Positions 1-7,169 of a stretch of DNA of 11,936 nt are shown in pieces; positions within the stretch are counted from its first letter, which is position 1, and every line of letters begins with the position of its first letter. The stretch is from a bacterium. Its GTDB lineage: Bacteria > Eremiobacterota > Eremiobacteria > Baltobacterales > Baltobacteraceae. Both the position numbers and the translations under genes were made by a program. The stretch spans positions 1 through 11,936 of the forward strand of contig JAJYHP010000129.1 in NCBI GenBank assembly GCA_021784715.1. The letters are read 5' to 3'. The notes beneath the pieces were generated by a model. That model was given only the letters and a program-made list of their open reading frames with translations, made no database searches and was not told the DNA's origin.

Positions 1-3
1 GTG

Positions 4-9
4 AAGGAG
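4..9 (+). promoter_or_regulatory. Shine-Dalgarno site of the OFA transporter
   Basis: AAGGAG lies at 4-9, six bases before the ATG at 16. This near-perfect ribosome-binding site makes ATG 16 the likely start. The GTG at position 1 also begins an open frame but would place the site inside the coding sequence. The real promoter lies off the left edge. Confidence 0.8.
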
Positions 10-15
10 AGAACT

Positions 16-1326
16 ATGGAAGCATCCGCTCCGGGTTCCAACCGTTGGGCCATCGCGATCGCCGGGATCATCGTGATGATCTGCCTCGGAACCGTCTATT
101 CGTGGAGTATTTTTACCAACGCGCTGATCGCCGGCTTTCACTGGTCGACGCAACAAGCGACCACTCCGTTTGAAACCGCAATATTTTTTCTCGGCCTAGG
201 AGCATTTATCGGCGGGCGTTGGCAAGACCACGTTGGCCCGCGCACCGTGACGATCGTCGGAGCGATCGTGTGGGGAATCGGCGTCATGCTCGCCGGCCTC
301 GGTACGCAGCATTTCGGTCACACGTGGATGTTGGTAACGTATGGAGTTATCGGCGGCTTCGGCAACGGCATGGCGTACGTGACGCCGGTGGCGATGGTGA
401 CGAAGTGGTTTCCCGATATGCGCGGGCTCGGGAGCGGCCTCGTCGTGATGGGTTTCGGGCTCGGAGCGTTCTTTTATAACCAGATCGTGACGCGCCTCGC
501 GCCCTACGCAGCCGTGGCAAAACCGGCACTCGCGTACGTGAAGGCGCGCGACGCGGCGATCAAAGCGGGAACGTCGTTCGACGCAACGACGTATCAGCTC
601 TCGCACGCTCTCATGCACGGACTCATGGGTATCTTTTTCGTCTCGGGTATCGTCTTTATCGTCCTCGGCGGCATCGCCGCATTCGCGTTGAAGAATCCGC
701 CGACGTCGAGTACTGCGAGCGGGACGACGGCGGGCGGCTTCACGATGGCGCAAGCCTTTGCGACTCCGCAGGTCTACGGGCTCTGGCTGCTCCTCTTCCT
801 CAACGTCACCGCCGGCATCTTCGTGATCTCGAATGCGGTGCCGATGATCAGCCAGTTCGCATCGGTCGGCATTCCGACCGCAGCGCTTTGGTACGGCCTC
901 ATCGCCATCTTCAACGGGCTCGGCCGGTTTTTCTGGGGATCGGTCTCCGATCGTCTCGGCCGCAATCTCACGTACACCGTGATGTACCTCATCCAAGTCG
1001 TGATTTTCTTCACCGTCGGTCACGTCGCCGGACTCACCGGCGTCTTAGTCTGCTTCGCCATCGTTCTGCTCTGCTACGGCGGCGGCTTTGGCGTCATGCC
1101 GTCCTTTAACGCCGACTACTTCGGAACGGCGAACATGGGGCAGATCTATGGCTTCATCCTCACCGCGTGGGGCCTCGGCGGCGTCGTCGGGCCGGCGGTC
1201 GCGGGATTCGTTCAAGATAGAACCGGCTCGTACGCGGGCGGGCTCTCCGCAATTGCGATCATGCTGATCGTCGCTGCGGTCATTCCATTCTTTATCAAGA
1301 AACCGCAAGCGCCGGCAAACGCGTAA
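16..1326 (+). CDS. OFA-family MFS transporter (oxalate/formate antiporter type)
   Basis: Major facilitator of 436 residues, the usual size for the oxalate/formate antiporter (OFA, OxlT-like) family, in the inner membrane. The first helix carries the family-type LGTVYSWSIF segment (residues about 24-33). About twelve hydrophobic helices follow, with a central hydrophilic loop near residues 225-245 and an MFS-type loop GSVSDRLGRN (near base 935) between helices 8 and 9. A polar, charged insert of about 35 residues (bases about 500-600) separates helices 5 and 6. The start is ATG 16, set by AAGGAG at 4-9. The family exchanges or imports oxalate, formate and other small carboxylates; which one is carried cannot be read from sequence. 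It lies 24 bases upstream of a formate dehydrogenase gene, so formate is the inferred substrate. Family assignment is strong; substrate is inference. Confidence 0.88.
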   Translation: MEASAPGSNRWAIAIAGIIVMICLGTVYSWSIFTNALIAGFHWSTQQATTPFETAIFFLGLGAFIGGRWQDHVGPRTVTIVGAIVWGIGVMLAGLGTQHFGHTWMLVTYGVIGGFGNGMAYVTPVAMVTKWFPDMRGLGSGLVVMGFGLGAFFYNQIVTRLAPYAAVAKPALAYVKARDAAIKAGTSFDATTYQLSHALMHGLMGIFFVSGIVFIVLGGIAAFALKNPPTSSTASGTTAGGFTMAQAFATPQVYGLWLLLFLNVTAGIFVISNAVPMISQFASVGIPTAALWYGLIAIFNGLGRFFWGSVSDRLGRNLTYTVMYLIQVVIFFTVGHVAGLTGVLVCFAIVLLCYGGGFGVMPSFNADYFGTANMGQIYGFILTAWGLGGVVGPAVAGFVQDRTGSYAGGLSAIAIMLIVAAVIPFFIKKPQAPANA

Positions 1327-1340
1327 GCGGCTTCGGTTGT

Positions 1341-1344
1341 AGGG
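1341..1344 (+). promoter_or_regulatory. Weak ribosome-binding site of the formate dehydrogenase alpha gene
   Basis: AGGG at 1341-1344 sits six bases before ATG 1351, in the only intergenic gap of the formate operon (1327-1350). The gap holds no terminator-like hairpin, so transporter and dehydrogenase are probably on one transcript. No other start codon exists between the in-frame TAA at 1324 and this ATG. Confidence 0.5.
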
Positions 1345-1350
1345 TACGAT

Positions 1351-4300
1351 ATGGCAAAGACGACGATCGACATTACCGGCCTCGCGAGCGCTCGCGGCAC
1401 GCGCTCCTCGCTTGGAGAACGCATCGGCGAATTGCCGAACGTCGCCTCGCAGCGAACCCAACAGCTTCGCGCTCGCATCGACGGCGCAAAGGCGGTCACC
1501 AGCGTGTGCCCCTATTGCGCCGTCGGTTGCAGCACCCTGGCCTACGTCGACGATTCCGGAAAGCTTCTCGACGTCGAAGGCAACCCCGATAGCCCGATCA
1601 ACGCCGGGCACCTCTGCCCGAAAGGCTCGGCGATCTTCGGAATGACGGTGAACGACCGACGCTGGACGACCGTCCGCTATCGGGCGCCGTTTGCAACCGA
1701 ATGGGAAGAGAAGCCGCTCGCATGGGCTCTCGAGCGCATCGCCGCGCGCGTCAAGGAAACGCGCGATGCGACGTTCGTTCGCGAACGCGACGGAAAGCGC
1801 GTCAACCATACCCTCGGTATCGCCTCGCTCGGCGGCGCGACGTTCGGCATCGAGGAAAATTATCTCCTCGGGAAACTGATGCATAGCCTGGGCGTCGTCG
1901 CCATTGAGAACCAAGCCCGAATATGACACTCCTCGACGGTGCCCGGTCTGGGCACCTCGTTCGGTCGCGGCGGCGCGACGGTTTGGCTTCCCGATCTTGA
2001 AAACGCGGATTGCATTCTCATTCAAGGGTCAAATTTCGCCGAGGCCCACCCGGTAGCGTTTCGCTTCGTTATGAAGGCGAAGGAGCGCGGCGCCGTGATC
2101 GTTCACGTCGATCCGCGCTTCACGCGCACCTCCGCCGTCGCCGATCTGTACGCGCCGATTCGCAGCGGTACCGACATCGCGTTTCTCGGCGGCATCATCA
2201 ATTACGTGCTGCAGAACGAGCGCTACTTCCGCGAATACGTGGCCGCGTACACCAACGCCGCATCGATCGTCACTGAAGATTTCGTCGATACCGAAGATCT
2301 CGACGGCATGTTCTCCGGCTGGAACGATGAAACGAAGTCCTACGATACCTCGAGTTGGAGTTTCGAACGCAACGACGACGGAACGCTACGACGCGACGAG
2401 ACGCTCGAGCATCCCCGTTGCGTCCTCAACGTTCTCCGCCGACATTTCGCGCGCTACACGCCGGAGATGGTCGAACGCGTCTGCGGCACTCCGCAGAAAG
2501 AGTTCCTCAAGATCGCCGAACTGCTCGCGCGGAACAGCGGCCGCGACCGTACGACGGCGTTCGCCTACGCGGTCGGATGGACGCAGCACACGACGGGAGT
2601 GCAATTCGTCAGAACCGCGGCGATCTTACAACTCTTACTCGGAAACATCGGCCGCCCGGGCGGCGGCATCATGGCGCTCCGCGGGCACGCCGACATTCAG
2701 GGCGCGACCGACGTACCGACGCTCTACGATCTCTTGCCCGGCTACCTTCCCATGCCGTCGGCGCTGCGCGACGAGGGGAACCTCGATCGTTACGTCGCGC
2801 AAAACACAAAAGCGACCGGCTGGTGGGCGAATACGCCGAAGTACGTCGTCTCGCTGCTCAAGGCGTTTTACGGCGATGCGGCAACTGCGGAAAACGATTT
2901 CTGCTACGGCTACCTCCCGCAGCTCGTCGGCGACCACTCCGTGCTTCCGACGACCTTTGCGATGAAAGACGGAACGGTGAAAGGCTACTTCGTCATCGGG
3001 CAAAACCCCGGTGCTTCGGGGCAGAACGCGGAGCTCGTGAGCTCGGCGATGGAGCGCCTCGACTGGCTCGTGAACATCGATTTCTTCGATAACGAGACGG
3101 TTTCGTTCTGGCGTCGCGAGGGTGCCGATCCGACGAAGATCGGCACGGAAGTCTTCTTCCTTCCGGGCGCGACGGTCCTCGAAAAGGACGGCACGATGAC
3201 GCAGACCTCGCGCGTGTTGCAGTGGCACGACAAAGCGATCGAGCCGATCGGCGATTCGAAGAGCGACCTTTGGTATTTCTACGATCTCGGTAAGCGTCTC
3301 AAGGCGCTCTACGCCGACTCGCAGGATCCGAAGGATCGACCGATTCTCGATTTAGCGTGGGAATACGACCACGAAGACGAACGGGAACGCGCCGCCGGCG
3401 AGCCTTCGGCGCTACGCGTTCTCCGCGAGCTCAACGGCTTTACCGTTGCCGACGGAAAGCAAGTTGCGGGCTTCGCCGATCTCGCCGCCGATGGAAGCAC
3501 TGCCTGCGGTTGCTGGATCTATTCCGGCGTCTGCCCCGACGACACAACGAACCACGCACGCGGACGAATCGCCGACGCGCGGAGCTCGCCCGGATGGGGA
3601 TGGGCGTGGCCGGCGAACCGACGCACGCTCTACAATCGTGCCTCGGCGGACCCGGCGGGCAATCCGTGGAGCGAGCGAAAAAAATATCTGTGGTGGGACG
3701 CGCAAAAGCGCGAATGGACCGGATACGACGTTCCGGATTTTCCAAAGGGGAAAGACCCCGCGACGCCCGCGCGCCCCGGCGCATCCGGAATCGACGCGCA
3801 CTCCGGCGCCGATCCGTTCATTATGAATCTCGATGGGCGCGGCCAACTCTTCGTCGCGGGCGCGCTCGCCGACGCGCCGATGCCCGCGCATTACGAGCCG
3901 CTGCAATCGGTTATCGAAAACCCGCTCTACGCGCAGCAGAGCAACCCGCTGCTACACGAATGGAAGCGCGACGACAATCGCTATAACCGTTCGGTCGATC
4001 CCGATTATCCATACGTTCTCACCACCTACCGCATCACCGAAATGTCGGGAATTATGACGCGGTATATTCCGTGGCTCGCCGAACTCCAGCCGGAGGCATT
4101 CTGCGAGATCGACCCCGAACTTGCGGTTGAAAAGGGCATCGCGAACGGAAGCTACGTCACGATATCGACGGCACTCGGCGAGATGGAAGCGCGCGCGCTG
4201 GTGAGCGGACGCATGCAGCCCTTGCGCATCGGGAAAGGACAACGCGTGCATCAGATCGGCATCCCCTACAATTACGGCCGCATGGTCGGTTTCGCGCGCG

Positions 4301-4503
4301 GCGATTCCCCGGGCGACCTCATCGCGCTCTCGATGGATCCGAACGTCTCCATCCACGAAGCAAAATCGCTGACCTGCTCGATTCGCCCCGGGCGGCGCGC
4401 CGCGCGCTCGGCGGGGAGCATCGAAGCACCGGTTCCGACGGCGCAACAACGAGCCTACGGAGCGGGATCCGCGCACGGTATCGACGCGGGCGAGCGCCGC
4501 TGA
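1351..4503 (+). CDS. fdnG: Selenocysteine-containing formate dehydrogenase, catalytic alpha subunit (FdnG/FdoG type)
   Basis: Molybdopterin (bis-MGD) formate dehydrogenase of 1050 residues (E. coli FdnG is about 1015), oxidising formate to CO2. TGA at 1924-1926 is codon 192 and is read as selenocysteine: the context NQARI-U-H then SFGRGG matches the Sec site of FdnG, and homology runs unbroken on both sides. A [4Fe-4S] cluster is bound by C53, C56, C60 and C89, followed by the conserved Lys91 (LCPKG). Further family segments include DPRFTRT, APIRSGTDIAF, ALGW-like AVGWTQHTTG, LRGHADIQG, CGCWIYSG (near base 3510) and NRASADPAGNPW. Unusually, the N-terminus has no twin-arginine motif or hydrophobic leader, so the subunit is predicted cytoplasmic. 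The C-terminus ends in an Arg/Ala-rich tail of about 40 residues. The stop TGA 4501-4503 overlaps the next ATG by one base. Standard gene finders will report two ORFs (1351-1926 and 1939-4503). Confidence 0.95.
1924..1956 (+). promoter_or_regulatory. UGA selenocysteine codon plus bacterial SECIS hairpin
   Basis: After the UGA (1924-1926) and 11 bases, a perfect 7-bp stem forms: GGUGCCC (1938-1944), loop GGUCU (1945-1949), GGGCACC (1950-1956). The loop begins 18 bases after the UGA. From memory, the E. coli fdhF SECIS has the same loop sequence at the same distance, including the G23 and U24 (counted from the U of UGA) that SelB needs. Unlike fdhF, the stem has no bulged uridine: U17 (1940) pairs with A1954. 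The hairpin encodes conserved protein sequence at the same time. SelB/SelC genes are not in the window. Confidence 0.88.
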
Positions 4504-5357
4504 TGGCGACCGGATTTTTCACCGACGCGACGCTCTGCATCGGCTGCAAGGCCTGCGAGGTTGCGTGCAAACAATGGAACGAATTGCCATCCGACGGCTT
4601 CGAATTCACCGGAAATTCCTACGACAACACGAGTCAACTCTCCGGAACGACGTGGCGTCACGTCGACTTCGTCGAACGCGAATCGTTCGACGAGAGCGGG
4701 CTCAAGACGAGCTGGTCGATGGTGAGCGACGTTTGCAAACATTGCACGAACGCGGGATGTTTGGAGGCGTGCCCGACCGGAGCGATCGTTCGCAACGAGT
4801 TCGGTAGCGTATTCGTGCAGCCCGACATCTGTAATGGGTGCGGATATTGCGTCGTCTCCTGTCCCTTCGGCGTTATCGACCTCATCGAAGCGGTCGGGCG
4901 CGGCGACGATGCAAAAAAATACGGGCTCGCGACCCTGCACGACGATCGCTTGAACGATCGCAAGACTGCGGTACAAGCGACCGGGGGTGTAGCGGGAAAG
5001 TGCTCGCTCTGTTTCGACCGACAGCGGGTCGGCATGGTGCCAGCATGCGCGAAAGCCTGCCCGACGGAGTCGATTCAGTTCGGCGAGATCGAAGAGCTTC
5101 ACGAGCGCGCGAAACGTCGCGTAGAAACGCTGCAAGAACGCGGCGTCGAAGCACGGTTGTACGGCGCCGACGACATCGGCGGAGGAATCGGCGCGCTCAA
5201 TGCGTTCTTTCTGCTCACCGAGAGCCCCGAAGCATACAATCTTCCCGTCGAGCCCGTCCTTCCCTCGACGCGCCAGACGATGGGGTACGCTGCGGCCGCC
5301 GCAGCGGCGTTGACGCTGGCGACGATCGGTTGGGCGATCTTCCGGGGTGATGCGTGA
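4503..5357 (+). CDS. fdnH: Formate dehydrogenase iron-sulfur beta subunit with C-terminal membrane anchor (FdnH type)
   Basis: Electron-transfer subunit of 284 residues (E. coli FdnH is about 294), with sixteen cysteines in four ferredoxin-type sets: C12-C15-C18-C22, C78-C81-C86-C90, C110-C113-C116-C120 and C167-C170-C182-C186. These fit four [4Fe-4S] clusters forming a wire from the Mo/W site to the membrane. After the FdnH-like linker (FFLLTESPEAYNLP, residues 235-248), one hydrophobic helix (about 261-280, alanine-rich) ends the protein as a membrane anchor. There is no signal peptide; FdnH proteins are normally carried by the alpha subunit. Its ATG shares one base with the alpha stop (TGATG), and its TGA overlaps the next GTG by four bases, so coupled translation is likely. 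Very sure of family. Confidence 0.95.
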   Translation: MATGFFTDATLCIGCKACEVACKQWNELPSDGFEFTGNSYDNTSQLSGTTWRHVDFVERESFDESGLKTSWSMVSDVCKHCTNAGCLEACPTGAIVRNEFGSVFVQPDICNGCGYCVVSCPFGVIDLIEAVGRGDDAKKYGLATLHDDRLNDRKTAVQATGGVAGKCSLCFDRQRVGMVPACAKACPTESIQFGEIEELHERAKRRVETLQERGVEARLYGADDIGGGIGALNAFFLLTESPEAYNLPVEPVLPSTRQTMGYAAAAAAALTLATIGWAIFRGDA

Positions 5358-6274
5358 AGAGTTATTACGACCGGCCGCTGCTCAAGGGCCCGCATTGGGG
5401 AGCGAACGTCGTCACCTATCTCTTTCTCGGCGGCATCATGGGCGGGCTCGGCCTCATCTCCCTGCTCTCCGACGACCGGCCGGAACCGGCGATGAAAAAA
5501 CTACGCAAGGCAACGCGCTATACCGCCTTCGCGCTGGCGGCGATCAACCCGCCGATCCTCATTTCGCATCTCGGCCGGCCCGAACGCTTTTTGAACATGC
5601 TGCGCATCGTTAAATTCAAATCTCCGATGTCGCTCGGAGTGTGGGGGCTCGTGCTCTATTCCGGTGCCGCGGGCGCGAACGCGCTTCGCGAACTCGCCGA
5701 TGACGGAATCGTTCCGAGCGCGTTGCGCTACGTCGCACCGAGCGCCACCGTGCCGATTCAAGCGCTCTTGGGTGCGTTTATGGCCGGATATACGGGCGTC
5801 CTCATCAGCGCGACGGCGATTCCATTGTGGGCCGCGGGAAAGCGCCACATACCGGCGTTCTCTGTCTGCTCGGGAGCGGCGAGCGCGAGCGCGCTCGCAA
5901 CCTTACTTTCGACGTTGCAAGGGAACCACGAAGTGATCCCGCGTCTCGAACGATTGGAGATGGCGGCGTCGGCGTTGGAGATCGTTACGATCGCCGATTT
6001 TCGCAAGCGCGGCGGCCGAGCGACCGCGCCGCTCTTCGAAGGGCGCGTCGGCAAACGGCTTCGCGATTACACGATCCTCGGCGGGATCGTCGTTCCCTTC
6101 GTGCTGAATGCCGTCGGTGGTGCCGTTCGCTTACCAAAATCGATCGATGCGCTGCGAAGCATCGCCGCGTCGATGCTGACGCTGATCGGCGGCTACGTTT
6201 TGCGCGAGAGCCTCATCGAAGCCGGCAAACTCTCGGCAAACGATCCGCAGGCCGCATTCCGACAACCGTCATGA
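5354..6274 (+). CDS. NrfD/PsrC-type membrane subunit, probable quinone-interacting partner of formate dehydrogenase
   Basis: Polytopic membrane protein of 306 residues with about eight hydrophobic helices (near 17-38, 55-72, 93-112, 133-160, 167-188, 199-215, 239-257 and 267-285). The NrfD/PsrC signature is clear: HLGRPERFLNML (72-83) followed by SPMSLGVWGL (90-99), then GYTGVLISATAIPLW in helix 4. The loops after helices 2, 4 and 6 are basic, fitting N-in/C-in topology. NrfD proteins pass electrons between a four-cluster ferredoxin subunit and menaquinone or ubiquinone without heme. Here the subunit takes the place of the diheme cytochrome FdnI. The start is GTG 5354, inside the fdnH stop (GTGA), with GGGG at 5344-5347 as a possible ribosome site. 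The stop overlaps the fdhD ATG (ATGA). Functional partner inferred from order. Confidence 0.9.
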   Translation: MKSYYDRPLLKGPHWGANVVTYLFLGGIMGGLGLISLLSDDRPEPAMKKLRKATRYTAFALAAINPPILISHLGRPERFLNMLRIVKFKSPMSLGVWGLVLYSGAAGANALRELADDGIVPSALRYVAPSATVPIQALLGAFMAGYTGVLISATAIPLWAAGKRHIPAFSVCSGAASASALATLLSTLQGNHEVIPRLERLEMAASALEIVTIADFRKRGGRATAPLFEGRVGKRLRDYTILGGIVVPFVLNAVGGAVRLPKSIDALRSIAASMLTLIGGYVLRESLIEAGKLSANDPQAAFRQPS

Positions 6275-7119
6275 TCGATGCTTCCACGCGCCCCGGTCGC
6301 AGCACCGAGGTGGCGGTAACGACGCTCGGCGAGGGCGGTGCCGCAAAACGCTACGATCGCGTTGCCGTCGAAGAGCCGTTAGAGATACGCTTGGTCGCGG
6401 GCGGCGAGCGCCGCTCGATCGTTCTGACGATGCGAACGCCGGGGAACGATTTCGAACTCGCCGCCGGATTTCTCTTTAACGAGGGGATCGTCTCGTCGCG
6501 CGACGCGATCGCCGGCATCTCGTACTGCCTCGACTCCGACGTTGCCGCGGAACAGCAGTACAACATCGTCAACGTCGAGTTGCGCGCGGACACGCTTCCC
6601 GATCTGCGCGCTCACGAACGGCTCTTCACCGGCTACGGCGCCTGTGGAATCTGCGGGCGCGAGAGTCTCGACGCCCTCGAAGCGCGAGGACTCAGCGCGA
6701 TCGAGGAGACGACGACCCTCGTCGAAGAGACGCTTTACGGGCTCTCCGGTCGCATGCGGGCGGCTCAGACGGTCTTCGAACGGACCGGGGGGCTCCATGC
6801 GACCGCGCTCTTCGATACGGCGGGAGAGCTGCTACTGCTGCGCGAGGATATCGGCCGTCATAACGCCCTCGACAAAATCGTCGGGCACGCGCTGCTCTCC
6901 GAGAAGCTGCCGCTGCGGGGCCGAATCGCGCTGGTGAGCGGGCGCGCGAGCTTCGAATTGGTACAAAAAGCCGTCGCGGCGGGGATCCCGTTTCTCGCAT
7001 CGATCTCCGCGCCGAGCAGCCTCGCCGTCGATCTCGCGCGACGCTTCAACGTGACACTCGTGGGCTTTTTGCGCGACCGTCGCGCGAACGTCTACTCCGC
7101 GGAGCACCGGATCCGCTAA
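6271..7119 (+). CDS. fdhD: FdhD, sulfurtransferase for formate dehydrogenase maturation
   Basis: Cytoplasmic protein of 282 residues, normal for FdhD. FdhD takes sulfur from a cysteine desulfurase (IscS) and delivers it to the bis-MGD cofactor of formate dehydrogenase; without it the enzyme is inactive. Visible family features are the TPGNDFELAAGFLFNEGI segment (56-73), the sulfur-relay pair C125/C128 in GYGACGICG, the cofactor-side segment REDIGRHNALDKIVGHAL (near base 6841), and the C-terminal NVYSAEHRI. The frame stays open upstream to 5827, but that part is a shadow of the membrane-subunit gene. ATG 6271 is chosen because it overlaps that gene's stop (ATGA) and fits family length. There is no Shine-Dalgarno site, so it relies on coupling. 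Presence beside the catalytic subunit supports a dedicated maturation cassette. Confidence 0.95.
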   Translation: MIDASTRPGRSTEVAVTTLGEGGAAKRYDRVAVEEPLEIRLVAGGERRSIVLTMRTPGNDFELAAGFLFNEGIVSSRDAIAGISYCLDSDVAAEQQYNIVNVELRADTLPDLRAHERLFTGYGACGICGRESLDALEARGLSAIEETTTLVEETLYGLSGRMRAAQTVFERTGGLHATALFDTAGELLLLREDIGRHNALDKIVGHALLSEKLPLRGRIALVSGRASFELVQKAVAAGIPFLASISAPSSLAVDLARRFNVTLVGFLRDRRANVYSAEHRIR

Positions 7120-7123
7120 AGGG

Positions 7124-7165
7124 AACCCTTCCCCTATGACAACGCGGCCGCGCCGCCGAAGGGTT
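7124..7165 (+). promoter_or_regulatory. Possible hairpin covering the ribosome-binding site of the diguanylate cyclase gene
   Basis: AACCCTTC (7124-7131) is the exact reverse complement of GAAGGGTT (7158-7165), giving an 8-bp stem around a 26-base loop that itself contains a GCGGCCGC palindrome. The 3' arm holds GAAGGG, the best ribosome-binding site before GTG 7170, so the fold could hide it. No U-run follows, so it is not an intrinsic terminator. The pairing is visible; function is inference. Confidence 0.35.
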
Positions 7166-7169
7166 CGGG

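Noticed and set aside
1..15. GTG at position 1 as start of the transporter
   Set aside because: The ribosome-binding site AAGGAG (4-9) points to ATG 16.
1924..1938. TGA as a nonsense mutation or frameshift making a pseudogene
   Set aside because: Both sides are in one frame, the codon falls exactly on the family selenocysteine site, and a SECIS hairpin follows.
1045..2025. Open frame of 326 codons on the minus strand
   Set aside because: It is antisense to the transporter and the formate dehydrogenase, is rich in Arg/Ala/Asp as GC-rich shadows are, and shows no recognisable motif.
5290..5304. Inverted repeat CTGCGG-CCG-CCGCAG
   Set aside because: It lies in the alanine-rich anchor helix of the beta subunit and is explained by GC-rich Ala codons.
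5827..6270. Upstream extension of the fdhD frame (430 codons in all)
   Set aside because: It overlaps the NrfD-type gene in another frame, is Arg-rich, and exceeds FdhD family length; ATG 6271 with its ATGA overlap is the real start.
7119..7133. Rho-independent terminator after fdhD
   Set aside because: GGGAA/TTCCC could pair around a three-base loop, but the stem is only 5 bp and no T-run follows.
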